This document shows positions 53,230-61,690 of a stretch of DNA of 64,000 bases, piece after piece; the first letter of the stretch is position 1, and every line of letters begins with the position of its first letter. Position numbers and translations under genes: made by a program. Below the pieces are notes generated by a model. The model had not been told where the DNA came from, ran no database searches, and saw only the letters and a program-made list of their open reading frames with translations. Source of the DNA: Planctomycetota bacterium (lineage in GTDB: Bacteria > Planctomycetota > UBA8108 > UBA1146); assembly GCA_014240375.1 (NCBI GenBank), contig JAAZXB010000001.1, positions 320,574 to 384,573 of the forward strand, read 5' to 3'.

Positions 53230-53565
53230 ATGAACAGCAACGAAGATCCCGATCTCGGCATCCGTGAATTCCAACGAACCATCGAAGCCACCTACTTCGA
53301 CAAGGATTCCAGTCGTGGGGTGAGCGGTTCCTTCATGTGGATGGTGGAAGAGGTGGGCGAACTGGCCAGAAGCCTCAACTCAGGCGAGCCCAACTCGGCT
53401 GCCGAAAGGGCCGAATTCGCCGATGTCTTCGCCTGGCTGGCGAGCCTGGCGTCCCTCCGAGGTGTCGACCTTGCTCGTTGTGCCAGGGAAAAATATCAAG
53501 CGGGCTGCCCTCGCTGTCAACAGAAGCCCTGCTGCTGTCATCACCGCTCGGAGGAGGGGCCTTGA
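53230..53565 (+). CDS. MazG-like nucleotide pyrophosphohydrolase
   Basis: A 111-residue all-alpha NTP pyrophosphohydrolase of the MazG family. The metal-binding E-E-V-G-E-L-A-R and the later E-F-A-D-V-F-A-W-L give the E-x-x-E...E-x-x-D pattern. The C-terminus carries a Cys/His-rich tail (G-C-P-R-C-Q-Q-K-P-C-C-C-H-H) that may bind zinc. Such enzymes remove non-canonical or excess NTPs. The ribosome site (GAAGGG) is somewhat distant. Its stop TGA overlaps the TTG start of lptF, and its last codons encode the ribosome site for that gene, so the two are coupled. Confidence 0.9.
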   Translation: MNSNEDPDLGIREFQRTIEATYFDKDSSRGVSGSFMWMVEEVGELARSLNSGEPNSAAERAEFADVFAWLASLASLRGVDLARCAREKYQAGCPRCQQKPCCCHHRSEEGP

Positions 53566-54815
53566 AGTCGCGCTATTTCGGCACCCTGGATCGTTACCTG
53601 TTCCGAGAGCTCCTTCTCAACTTTTGTCTCGGGCTGATGTTTCTCTCACTACTGGTGGGAATCGTGTTTGCAATGAAAGCGGTAGACTCTGGCTATTCCA
53701 TCAAGATCATCTTGCCCTGGTTATTTGACAGTCTGCTCTACAGTCTTTACTTCACCACTCCGATTTCAATTCTCATCTCCTCCACCCTCAGTTACGGCCG
53801 TTTCGTCGCTGACCTGGAATATACCGCAGCGATGGCCAGCGGAATCACTCCTGCTCGCCTTTTCGTCCCGATGCAGTGGCTGGCGATTCCAGTCGCATTG
53901 TTCTTGATGCTGACTCAATCGACCATTCTTCCCGAACTACAGCACCGAAAAGAAGACATCGGAAGGTTCCTGGTCAAGCAGTTGCAGAATCTTGGCAACG
54001 GTAAGCAGGGGCAGTTGCAACTTGACAATCATGGCGGTCTGGTTCACTGGAGAGAGATTCAAAATGGAAAGCATCTGACGGATGTATTCATCCAGAAGCA
54101 GATGAACATCGGCCGGGGGACAGACGGTGTCGCCAGCGCAGTCGCCACAACAAGCGGATCTGGAGAAACTCCGGGCACCAAGATCCGAGCCGAAAGAGCA
54201 CAACTTTCCGTTGACGATGAGACGGCCATGATTCGCCTGACCCTCAACAAGGTTGAAGTCAGCTTCCCCGTCAGTGAAGCACAGTCCGGCAAACCCGACT
54301 TCCTCGGATGGCATCACGAAAAGATCCAGTTGGATAGGTTCAACATCGATTTTCCAATCAACAGCGAATCCAGACGACTGAATGACTTACCCACCTCTGA
54401 ATTGCAAATAGCCATGAAAGGTTTCAAGGATCAAGAGAGGGCTTTACGCGAGCAGGTCGCTATCGCTGATGATCCAGCCATCATTGCCTCTTCCAATGCG
54501 GCGATCCGAAGCGCACAGAAAAGCATCCGCAAAGGAGATACGGAAATCTGGAGACGCCGAGCGATGGCCCTCTCTGTCATCTCCTTCGCGCTACTCGGAT
54601 TCCCTCTGGCGTTGATCTTGAAGCGATCTCAGAAGTTGATTCCGTTCTTCTTCGGCATGCTCACCGTCTTGGTGATCTTCTTTCCTCTCACTTACGGAGG
54701 AATCCAGTTCTCAAGGGCCACTGGATACCCCGCATGGATCACTGTCATGTCGGGAAACTATGTCATATTGCTGATCTCCAGCGGACTGCTATTCAGGGTC
54801 AGGGCTCGTGGATGA
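53562..54815 (+). CDS. LptF/LptG family permease (lipopolysaccharide export)
   Basis: A 417-residue inner-membrane permease of the YjgP/YjgQ family. Three N-terminal membrane segments (from about residues 18, 60 and 105), a beta-jellyroll periplasmic domain and three C-terminal segments are visible. In the Lpt complex such a subunit pairs with a second permease and the LptB ATPase to extract LPS from the inner membrane. The start is TTG with GGAGGAGGGG directly upstream and a TTGA overlap with the mazG stop; the longer frame from 53337 is a mazG shadow. The next gene encodes its likely partner. Confidence 0.92.
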   Translation: MKSRYFGTLDRYLFRELLLNFCLGLMFLSLLVGIVFAMKAVDSGYSIKIILPWLFDSLLYSLYFTTPISILISSTLSYGRFVADLEYTAAMASGITPARLFVPMQWLAIPVALFLMLTQSTILPELQHRKEDIGRFLVKQLQNLGNGKQGQLQLDNHGGLVHWREIQNGKHLTDVFIQKQMNIGRGTDGVASAVATTSGSGETPGTKIRAERAQLSVDDETAMIRLTLNKVEVSFPVSEAQSGKPDFLGWHHEKIQLDRFNIDFPINSESRRLNDLPTSELQIAMKGFKDQERALREQVAIADDPAIIASSNAAIRSAQKSIRKGDTEIWRRRAMALSVISFALLGFPLALILKRSQKLIPFFFGMLTVLVIFFPLTYGGIQFSRATGYPAWITVMSGNYVILLISSGLLFRVRARG

Positions 54816-55957
54816 TGAGCACCCTACGAAGAATTCTAGAGCGCCTGCCGATCCGAACCATCGACCGATACCTGATGCGACAGTACATGATTTCCTGGGG
54901 TATCTGCGCCTTTGCAGTGTTCGGGCTGTTCAGCATGATCGATGGAGTGGCGAGAATTGATCGCTTCCTCAGACAAGATGCTCCGTTACCGCTGGTCGCA
55001 CTCAAGTACTTTGCCGGCATGGTACCCATTTACTTTACCCAGTATCTCGGCCCGATCCTGACGCTCCTTGCGGCGATGTTCACCATTACAAATCTCAACA
55101 AAAATTGCGAGCTGACACCCTTACGGGCTGCTGGATTACCTCTCTCAAGAATCCTCGCCTCGTTGTTCCTGATCGCATCCATGATGGCCATCATGATGAT
55201 TTCTGTTCAGGAATTCGTGGTCCCCAATCTGAAGGATCAAATTCGATTGGCCGATTCATACGGTCGAGCTCTCGACAGCATTCAACCAGGCGTGGTCAAC
55301 GATAGTAGAAACAACCTGATCAATGTAAGAAGTTATCTTCCCCACGAAAAAAGGGGACAGCATGTTGAGATCACTACCAAGCATGCAAGCCAGGCGTCCT
55401 CGAAATCCATCATTCGTGCTCGCGAGATTCTCTGGAAAGTCCCCGATGAAGGGGAACCCTACTGGTTGTTACGCGAAGGCGAGGTGGAACAGTTCGATAT
55501 CTCCGGGCTAAAAATTCCAGTCCCCGGCCCCGACGGTACCCTGCAACTGGTCCAGGGGTTCTCACAGATGAAACTGGCGACTGATATGCGACCCGTTGAC
55601 CTCGAGTCGAGCGACAGAGAGATCGAATATCTTTCCTTTCGCGAACTCAGAGATCAGTACAAGAGAAGACCTCACCTCAAGCACCTTGAGGTCAAACTGC
55701 ACCGCCGAATTGCCTTCCCTCTCTCTAACTTCATCTTGCTCCTGCTGGGTATGCCTTTCGTGCTGCGAACCGAGTCTCGTTCAGTACTGCTGGGTATTTC
55801 TATCGCCATGGCGCTCGGCACCATCTACCTGATCATCACCGAGGTATGTGCCAATCTCGGAACGAGAGGGCAACTCGAGCCGATGCTCGCAGCATGGCTA
55901 CCGGTGCTCTTTTTCGGCGCCCTGGGAATTACATTATTTGATGGGATCGACGAGTGA
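54812..55957 (+). CDS. LptF/LptG family permease, second subunit (lipopolysaccharide export)
   Basis: A 381-residue permease of the same family as the preceding gene, with the typical N-terminus (R-T-I-D-R-Y-L-M-R-Q-Y) and six membrane segments around a beta domain. The sequence L-K-H-L-E-V-K-L-H-R-R-I-A-F-P before the fifth segment is characteristic. The ATG at 54812 overlaps the preceding stop (ATGATGA), so LptF and LptG are coupled. No lptB, lptC or lptA is present in the window. Tandem lptF-lptG supports an LPS-bearing outer membrane. Confidence 0.92.
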   Translation: MMSTLRRILERLPIRTIDRYLMRQYMISWGICAFAVFGLFSMIDGVARIDRFLRQDAPLPLVALKYFAGMVPIYFTQYLGPILTLLAAMFTITNLNKNCELTPLRAAGLPLSRILASLFLIASMMAIMMISVQEFVVPNLKDQIRLADSYGRALDSIQPGVVNDSRNNLINVRSYLPHEKRGQHVEITTKHASQASSKSIIRAREILWKVPDEGEPYWLLREGEVEQFDISGLKIPVPGPDGTLQLVQGFSQMKLATDMRPVDLESSDREIEYLSFRELRDQYKRRPHLKHLEVKLHRRIAFPLSNFILLLLGMPFVLRTESRSVLLGISIAMALGTIYLIITEVCANLGTRGQLEPMLAAWLPVLFFGALGITLFDGIDE

Positions 55958-55998
55958 TGAGTTCGGTCCTCGGGTCGACATCTCGATCCCGCTGTCGC

Positions 55999-56574
55999 TC
56001 AGGAGGCGAAGTGACGAAGTTTTCCGATGGCCCTCTGATGGCGCTTCCGGACCAGTTCAGGAGTGATCGACAGTAGGTTACCGATCTTGGCATCGGGCAA
56101 GCCGTCCAATCGCAACCAGACCACCTTTGCGAGATCATCGGGCAACTTTGAAATCAGCCGATGCAACCCGTCGACATTTTCTCTCATGAAGAGTAACACC
56201 TCTCCATTATTCTGATCTCCATCTACAGGGATCGACATCACACCGCCAGGGACATTGGACTCGCCTTCAAATCTAGAATTGGACTTGCCGGTATCGAGAG
56301 CCTGCCACTTTGCATGCTGCAAGATCAGTCCGACGAATTGGCGATAATCAGCATCCGGATCGAGAGAATGAATCGCCTTGACTCCACGGAGAAAAACTTC
56401 CTGGCATATATCATCGAGGTCGGTATGCCGCAGCAGTTTTGCTCCCAATTTGGGAATCAGGAACTGCTGAAGCCGAGGCAAGACGGCATCGAACAGCTTT
56501 GAACGAGCCCCAGGATCACCCGATCGGGCGAGCGGTACCAAGGAGTCCAACTCTTCAGGTGTTTCGAGTGGCAA
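55999..56574 (-). CDS. ECF-type RNA polymerase sigma factor, planctomycete type
   Basis: A 191-residue sigma factor. Region 2 includes D-L-D-D-I-C-Q-E-V-F-L-R-G-V-K-A-I. Region 4 includes L-P-D-D-L-A-K-V-V-W-L-R-L-D-G-L-P-D-A-K-I-G-N-L-L and R-K-R-H-Q-R-A-I-G-K-L. A short insert with S-N-V-P-G-G-V-M separates them. The start is TTG (56574), with GGAG five bases upstream. It is convergent with lptG (41 bases) and divergent from the FG-GAP gene. No adjacent kinase or anti-sigma factor gene was seen. Confidence 0.87.
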   Translation of the reverse strand: MPLETPEELDSLVPLARSGDPGARSKLFDAVLPRLQQFLIPKLGAKLLRHTDLDDICQEVFLRGVKAIHSLDPDADYRQFVGLILQHAKWQALDTGKSNSRFEGESNVPGGVMSIPVDGDQNNGEVLLFMRENVDGLHRLISKLPDDLAKVVWLRLDGLPDAKIGNLLSITPELVRKRHQRAIGKLRHFAS

Positions 56575-56848
56575 AATTACTCCAGTGATCAGCGGTTGGG
56601 GTTTCTAACATGAGAGAAACTCTATCCAATTTCTATCTCGATATCGTCCCAATTACTGGAGTCCCGTGGATACCCACCATACGCCCCAAAGTAATATTTG
56701 ATTTTCCTGTCACAAGGACTCCTTTGGTTTCGCTCATCTTGATAAGGGCCGATGTCTTGTAGAGAACTGTGCTCAAGCCTCCTTGCCCACCGATCCTTGC
56801 CCACCGATCCTTGTCCACTGAACTGAATCGTCTTGAAACAGGAACCAA
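56575..56848. other. Intergenic region with a 14-bp tandem repeat
   Basis: A 274-base gap between the divergent ECF sigma gene and the FG-GAP gene. It is A/T-rich near 56600-56750 and should hold both promoters, but I cannot place them. At 56781-56822 the unit CCTTGCCCACCGAT occurs twice exactly and once diverged, in the leader of the FG-GAP gene. Minus-strand frames cross this area but look like shadows. Confidence 0.7.
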
Positions 56849-57868
56849 ATGAGCGACCTCGAACTCTTGACCTCTGAATACCGTTTCCAGCTCCATTCGC
56901 TCGATGGTTGTATCGACTCCAGATTCGGCTGGGTCGCCAGTTCGGCCCCGGGGGACCCCCGTGTGATCTTGACCCGGCAATCCAGGTCCGCTCCATTCGA
57001 GGTGTGCCAGTGGCAAGGCGATTATGAATCGGTGGTGAGCCTCACCATCGGTTGCTCAAGCCAGGGCCAGAATCACTGGCCGGGAATCGTCGCCATCTGT
57101 CAGCGCCACGATTCTTCTGCTGCTGCCACCATTTCGGTGCTGGATCCCACAGTTTCCAGACCGCAGATCCTTCCGACTCCAACGGGTGCCGCAGAGTCCT
57201 ATGGCAGTTCTATTGCCCAGGGCCCGAATCGCTGGCTGGTATGCGAACCAACAGGAATCACCGACATCTCATTTTCCGGCAAGGTGTGGGTCTTGAATGC
57301 CACCGATGGATCGGTGCAGGAGATACTGGTCCCCGATTGCGCAGGACCCTTCGACATGTTTGGAAACGACATCAGTGCTCACGCCAAGTACGTCGCGATC
57401 GGAGCACCCTTACAAGATCAACCTCTGCTCGATTGTGGTGCGGTTCATATCTACCGTTGGTCCGATGATGTGCTCGAGCCGATGGAGATGCTGATTTCAG
57501 GATTTCCAGAAGCCAACGGGTGGTTCGGATCCACTGTACAGTTTCTCGATGACGATCTGTTACTGGTAGGAGCCCCCGGAGCTGGAGGGAGTGGTCTGGT
57601 CGAGGTTTTCCAACTCGACGAAGGTCGCTGGAAATTCAAGAACAGGTATTTCCCTCCCCGCTCGACCGTCTCCAGATTTGGTTTTGCCATCGCCTCGATC
57701 GGAAGTGATCTATTCATCGGTGAAAAATCGCCCGTCCCTTCTTGGGTGCACTTCCGAAGAGAGAAGAACTGTGATGATACCAATCCCTTCGCTCCGATCG
57801 ATTTGAAGGGGCTACCGATCTCCCAGGACAGGAATGGCGATTCAGGAATTGGTCGAGCTGGAAGTTGA
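56849..57868 (+). CDS. FG-GAP-like beta-propeller protein of unknown function
   Basis: A 339-residue protein with repeats of the form G-S-S-I-A-x-G-x-x-x-x-L-V-C, A-K-Y-V-A-I-G-A-P-x-x-x-Q and G-A-V-H-I-Y-R, as in FG-GAP/integrin-alpha-like propellers. No signal peptide is visible at this start, although AGGA lies five bases before the ATG, so the protein may be cytoplasmic or exported by an unknown route. It is rich in Trp, Asp and Ser. The neighbours (an ECF sigma factor and transsulfuration genes) suggest no role. Confidence 0.8.
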   Translation: MSDLELLTSEYRFQLHSLDGCIDSRFGWVASSAPGDPRVILTRQSRSAPFEVCQWQGDYESVVSLTIGCSSQGQNHWPGIVAICQRHDSSAAATISVLDPTVSRPQILPTPTGAAESYGSSIAQGPNRWLVCEPTGITDISFSGKVWVLNATDGSVQEILVPDCAGPFDMFGNDISAHAKYVAIGAPLQDQPLLDCGAVHIYRWSDDVLEPMEMLISGFPEANGWFGSTVQFLDDDLLLVGAPGAGGSGLVEVFQLDEGRWKFKNRYFPPRSTVSRFGFAIASIGSDLFIGEKSPVPSWVHFRREKNCDDTNPFAPIDLKGLPISQDRNGDSGIGRAGS

Positions 57869-57894
57869 GCGAATAATTAGCAATCGATGAAATT

Positions 57895-57948
57895 GAGGCC
57901 CAGGGGTTGCATTTGGCCGTTCAGTGGCCCTTGGGTTCTCATTTTTTC
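57895..57948 (+). terminator. Candidate intrinsic terminator after the FG-GAP gene
   Basis: CCCAGGG (57899-57905) can pair with CCCTTGGG (57928-57935) with one bulged base. An inner GGCC/GGCC stem lies in the loop, and TTCTCATTTTTT follows. The stem is imperfect, so this is a moderate call. It lies about 27 bases past the stop codon. Confidence 0.4.
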
Positions 57949-57971
57949 CTGACGCGCGGGCACTCGCTAAC

Positions 57972-58106
57972 GACCTTCGGATCACCGACCTTCGGATCAC
58001 TGACCTTTTGATCACAGACCTTTTGATCACAGACCTTTTGATCACAGACCATTTGATCACAGACCATTTGATCACAGACCATTTGATCACAGACCATTTG
58101 ATCACC
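57972..58106. repeat. 15-bp tandem repeat, nine copies, each with a GATC core (TGATCA in the last seven)
   Basis: Nine head-to-tail 15-bp units of the form GACC(A/T)TTTGATCACA fill the gap between the convergent FG-GAP and transsulfuration genes. The copies fall into blocks: two with CTTCGGATCAC, three with CTTTTGATCAC and four with CATTTGATCAC. This is the pattern expected from stepwise local duplication. The last seven units contain the palindrome TGATCA. Both strands are open in frame because 15 is a multiple of three. Confidence 0.97.
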
Positions 58107-58138
58107 TGCGCTCTGAAGAGCGATACCCTGCACAACCA

Positions 58139-59278
58139 TCAACCGATGGCTGCATCCAGATCCTCCTGGAGATCACCGACATCCTCGATTCCGACGGACA
58201 GACGAATCAGCGAATCGCTGAGTCCCGCGGCCTTGCGAACCTCTGGTGGGATCGCCCCATGTGTCATCGAAATCGGATGCTCGATCAGGCTCTCGACCCC
58301 CCCGAGACTCTCTGCCAGGGCAAAGATCTTGGTTCTGGAGACCACCTTGCGCGCTTCCTCCTCGGAATCACCGGTCAGAATAAAGGACACCATTCCACCG
58401 GGAGCCGACATCTGTCGCATGGCCACTTCATGACCGGGGTGATCCTCCAGTCCCGGGAAGAAAACCCGCTCGATCCTCGGATCATCCTGCAACCAGCGAG
58501 CGATCTGATCTGCATTGCTGCAGTGCCTCTCCATCCTGACATCCAGCGTCTTGATCCCCCTCAGGGTAAGGAAGCAATCGAGTGGGCCTGGAATCGCTCC
58601 GGATGCATTCTGGATGAAGGCGAGTCGCTGATGAAGGTCATCGTCGGCTGTGATCAGAGCCCCACCCACGACATCGGAATGTCCCCCCAGATACTTGGTG
58701 GTCGAATGCACCACGATATCTGCTCCCAGTTCGATCGGCTGTTGCAGGCACGGTGTGGCAAAGGTGTTGTCGACCACCAGCAAGATGGATTTCTCACGAC
58801 AGATCTTCGAGATCTCGGAGATATCATTGATCTTCAACAAGGGGTTGGTAGGAGTTTCAAGCCACACCATCCGGGTATTGTCTCGAATCGATTCAATTAA
58901 CTTTTTTGAGTCTGACGCATCTACGAAGTCGAACTGCATTCCAAACTTCTCAAACACCTGCTTGAAGATCCTGTGAGTACCTCCATAGAGGTCGTCTCCG
59001 GCAAGCACATGATCCCCGGATTTGAACAACTTGAGCACGGCATCTGTCGCGGCCAATCCGCTGGCAAAGCAAAGCCCATGACTCCCCCCTTCGAGGGAGG
59101 CCAGGTTTCTTTCCAGAGCGGCTCGTGTTGGATTTCCTGTTCGAGAGTATTCGAACCCCTGATGAGTCCCCGGCTTCTCCTGCACATATGTCGAGGTCAG
59201 GTAAACGGGAGTCATGATCGCTCCGGTACTCGGATCCGGAGTTTGCCCGGCATGAATCGCTCGAGTCGAAAACTTCAC
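58139..59278 (-). CDS. Cystathionine gamma-lyase/gamma-synthase family PLP enzyme
   Basis: A 379-residue Cys/Met-metabolism PLP enzyme. Seen are the family N-terminus K-F-S-T-R-A-I-H-A-G-Q, the Y-S-R-T-G-N-P-T-R motif, the D-N-T-F-A-T-P block and the PLP lysine in S-T-T-K-Y-L-G-G-H-S-D. I start it at the GTG at 59278, with AAGG seven bases upstream and one base after the CBS stop; a GTG at 59296 has no ribosome site. Next to cystathionine beta-synthase, the likely role is gamma-lyase in reverse transsulfuration, turning cystathionine into cysteine. Gamma-synthase activity cannot be excluded from sequence alone. Confidence 0.93.
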   Translation of the reverse strand: MKFSTRAIHAGQTPDPSTGAIMTPVYLTSTYVQEKPGTHQGFEYSRTGNPTRAALERNLASLEGGSHGLCFASGLAATDAVLKLFKSGDHVLAGDDLYGGTHRIFKQVFEKFGMQFDFVDASDSKKLIESIRDNTRMVWLETPTNPLLKINDISEISKICREKSILLVVDNTFATPCLQQPIELGADIVVHSTTKYLGGHSDVVGGALITADDDLHQRLAFIQNASGAIPGPLDCFLTLRGIKTLDVRMERHCSNADQIARWLQDDPRIERVFFPGLEDHPGHEVAMRQMSAPGGMVSFILTGDSEEEARKVVSRTKIFALAESLGGVESLIEHPISMTHGAIPPEVRKAAGLSDSLIRLSVGIEDVGDLQEDLDAAIG

Positions 59279-59279
59279 T

Positions 59280-60656
59280 TCAGGACCTTCTTCCACTAAC
59301 AGAGTGAATCATGTCGTATTTCGTGATGATGCGGAGACCCTCGCCAGTATCGACGAGAACTGCATTGGAGGGCTGACTCGCAAGCAAATGGAAGATTGCA
59401 TCGGATGAAGCCCCTTCAGGGACCACCGGGAAGGACTTCTCCATCACTTCGCCGATCGACCGATCGAGTTCGCAGTCTCCCATCAAGAGCCTCTCGATGA
59501 CCAGTCCTTCGCGAATACTACCGACAGGTTTTCCGTCCTCGATGATCGGGATCTGGCTGACCTCGGCCTTCTGCATCATCTCGATCGCTTCTCTGATCTT
59601 CCCGGAGGGACACAGTGAGAGCAGATCATGCTTACGGGTGCCCCTCCGGTCGAGGATTTCTCCTGCCGTGAGGTTCATTCCACTCTCGACCAGTCCATTG
59701 CGACGTAACCAGTCATCGTCATATACCTTGCTCAGGTAGCGCTCTCCGGTATCGGGGATGATGACCACCATCAGGTCATTCTCATTCATCCCCTTCGCCG
59801 CCTCGAGTGCTGCAGATACCGCTGTGCCTGCAGAAGACCCGCTGAGAATTCCCTCCTCGCGGGCCAATCTTTGCGCCATGACAAATGCATCCACATCACT
59901 GATCTGGATCACCTGATCTACCAGCGACAGATCGATGGTGCCAGGAATCATGTCCTCGCCAATTCCTTCGGTCTTGTAGGAGTTTGCGACTCCGAGTACT
60001 CCCGTTTCGAAGAACTCCTTGTACAGCGAACCGACCGGATCTCCGCCGATCACCTGGACCTCTGGATTCTGTTCCTTGAGATACTTGGCGATTCCGCTGA
60101 TGGTCCCACCGGTACCCATTCCGGCAACCAGATGGGTGACCTTTCCGTCAGTGTCGTCCCAGATCTCTGGACCGGTGGTGACGTAGTGAGCATGAGGATT
60201 CCACTGGTTGAAATATTGATTGGGGCAGAAGGAGTTCTCGGTCTCTTCGGTGATCTTTTTCGCCACCGAGTAATAGGACCGAGGATCTTCCGGCTCGACT
60301 GCCGTCGGACAGATGATCACTTCCGCTCCGAAGGCTCTGAGCAACTTCGATTTCTCTTCCGCCACCTTATCCGGCATGGTGAAGACTGCCTTGTATCCAC
60401 GGATGCATGCGGTGAGAGCCAGCCCCAGTCCAGTGTTTCCGGATGTGCACTCTACAATCGTGCCACCAGGCTGAATCGCACCCTCTCGCTCTGCCGCATC
60501 GATCATATGAATTGCGATGCGATCCTTGACCGACCCTCCGGGGTTGAAAGCCTCGAGTTTGGCCACGATGGTTCCCGAGAGGCCGCGGTTGATCCGGTGG
60601 AATCGAACCAGTGGTGTTCCCCCCACCGTTTCCAGGATGTGATCGTAAATCTTCAT
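59280..60656 (-). CDS. Cystathionine beta-synthase with C-terminal CBS pair
   Basis: A 458-residue fold-type II PLP enzyme that condenses homocysteine with serine. The PLP lysine lies in N-P-G-G-S-V-K-D-R-I-A. The substrate loop T-S-G-N-T-G and the phosphate loop G-T-G-G-T-I-S-G are present. Residues about 335-458 form two CBS domains (a Bateman module), which often bind adenosyl ligands. No heme-binding N-terminus is present. The ATG at 60656 has GAGGAAGAG just upstream; the frame is open to 60965 through unsupported sequence. It is first in the operon with the gamma-lyase gene. Confidence 0.94.
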   Translation of the reverse strand: MKIYDHILETVGGTPLVRFHRINRGLSGTIVAKLEAFNPGGSVKDRIAIHMIDAAEREGAIQPGGTIVECTSGNTGLGLALTACIRGYKAVFTMPDKVAEEKSKLLRAFGAEVIICPTAVEPEDPRSYYSVAKKITEETENSFCPNQYFNQWNPHAHYVTTGPEIWDDTDGKVTHLVAGMGTGGTISGIAKYLKEQNPEVQVIGGDPVGSLYKEFFETGVLGVANSYKTEGIGEDMIPGTIDLSLVDQVIQISDVDAFVMAQRLAREEGILSGSSAGTAVSAALEAAKGMNENDLMVVIIPDTGERYLSKVYDDDWLRRNGLVESGMNLTAGEILDRRGTRKHDLLSLCPSGKIREAIEMMQKAEVSQIPIIEDGKPVGSIREGLVIERLLMGDCELDRSIGEVMEKSFPVVPEGASSDAIFHLLASQPSNAVLVDTGEGLRIITKYDMIHSVSGRRS

Positions 60657-60724
60657 GGCTCTTCCTCGACCCCCAGGATTTTCTCCAGCTCTTACGGTCC
60701 TTCTCAATTCAACTCGTTGACCCC

Positions 60725-60741
60725 GGCTCCTGACAGGAGCC
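60725..60741. promoter_or_regulatory. Perfect palindrome upstream of the CBS gene, candidate operator
   Basis: GGCTCCTG-A-CAGGAGCC is a perfect inverted repeat with eight-base arms, 69 bases before the CBS start. A smaller dyad, TCAAC-TC-GTTGA, lies at 60709-60720, between it and the gene. Both sit in the 289-base divergent gap shared with nagB. No poly-T follows in either direction, so an operator or leader structure is likelier than a terminator. Confidence 0.5.
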
Positions 60742-60945
60742 TGAATCGCCTCCCTCAAGATCATACGGGGAGGGGACTCAGGAAACACGAATCCAGGGCG
60801 ATTTCCTCTCCTCGGCCCATGAATTTTCGTCCTCTGCCAACTTTCCTGTCCGCCTCCCTTGGCCTCTCCACTGGAATCCTCTAGGCTTCGAGTTCTGGGC
60901 CATCGGACACTTCCCCAGTTCTGGACCGGATCGGCACAAACCACC

Positions 60946-61635
60946 ATGGCAAAACCAACCTTCATTCAAGAGGCCGATCCCCGGTCCCTCGCCCTCCGGT
61001 TGCTGAGAGATCTGGCCGATCACCTGGAGCCGGAGCAGTGGATCTGCATCCCGACGGGGAAATCACCAGTAGCCTTCTACGAGGCTCTGGTCCAGGACCC
61101 CTCTTCCGTACTACTGTGGCGCCAGCTTCACTTTCTGCAACTCGACGAGTATCTTGCGCCCCCCGCTGGATCGAAGAGTTTCAAAGCCACCCTGAGGGAT
61201 CAGGTCTTTGATCCCCTCGGCATCGAATCGAACAGGGTTCACTCGATCGATGCGACCGGCAAGGCTTCAACGGAGATCCACAGACTGTCGCAGTTGATCG
61301 ACCAGTACGGTCCCCCCCGTACTGCCATCCTCGGACTCGGGTCGAATGGACACATCGCCTTCAATGAGCCCTGCGATCATCCTCCATCCGGCTATCACAC
61401 CGTCGATCTGAGTCTGGAGACACTGAAAGACAATTTCGCCGATCCAGTGCCAGAATCACTCCAGGCGATCACCATCGGCCTCGATCTCCTGCGGGCCATC
61501 GAACGGATCTATCTGCTGGTTCCTCAACAGAAGAAAGCGGCAATCCTCGAGCGTTGCCTGAGGGCTCCCTACGATCCCAGGATCCCTGGATCCTGCTTGC
61601 ACGATCATCCGGACCTCCATATCTATCGCTGCTGA
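60946..61635 (+). CDS. Glucosamine-6-phosphate deaminase family protein (NagB-like)
   Basis: A 229-residue member of the NagB/6-phosphogluconolactonase superfamily. The sugar-phosphate loop P-T-G-K-S-P, the L-D-E-Y motif with the catalytic aspartate, and G-L-G-S-N-G-H-I-A-F-N-E-P, with the catalytic His and Glu, are those of NagB deaminases, which convert GlcN6P to fructose-6-phosphate and ammonia. It is shorter than E. coli NagB (266 residues). The start is the ATG at 60946; the frame is open to 60859, and no strong ribosome site was seen. It is divergent from the CBS operon and 55 bases ahead of the PHP gene. Confidence 0.88.
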   Translation: MAKPTFIQEADPRSLALRLLRDLADHLEPEQWICIPTGKSPVAFYEALVQDPSSVLLWRQLHFLQLDEYLAPPAGSKSFKATLRDQVFDPLGIESNRVHSIDATGKASTEIHRLSQLIDQYGPPRTAILGLGSNGHIAFNEPCDHPPSGYHTVDLSLETLKDNFADPVPESLQAITIGLDLLRAIERIYLLVPQQKKAAILERCLRAPYDPRIPGSCLHDHPDLHIYRC

Positions 61636-61690
61636 GTGGTTCCCACCTGCGGTTTGACGCTACAATCCTGGCGGATCAGAGGAGGATCAA

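Noticed and set aside
56633..57016. Minus-strand frames across the gap before the FG-GAP gene
   Set aside because: Most of each frame is antisense to the FG-GAP gene or crosses the 14-bp repeat. No start with a ribosome site was found.
57972..58106. CRISPR-like array
   Set aside because: The 15-bp units are directly adjacent without spacers, and no cas genes are present. It is a tandem repeat.
57924..58433. Plus-strand frame with repeated L-I-T-D-H pentapeptides, resembling a pentapeptide-repeat protein
   Set aside because: The repeats come from the 15-bp DNA array, which is open on both strands by length. The rest of the frame is antisense to the transsulfuration gene, and no ribosome site is present.
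60725..60741. Palindrome as an intrinsic terminator
   Set aside because: No T-run follows on either strand, and it lies between divergent gene starts, where a terminator is not expected.
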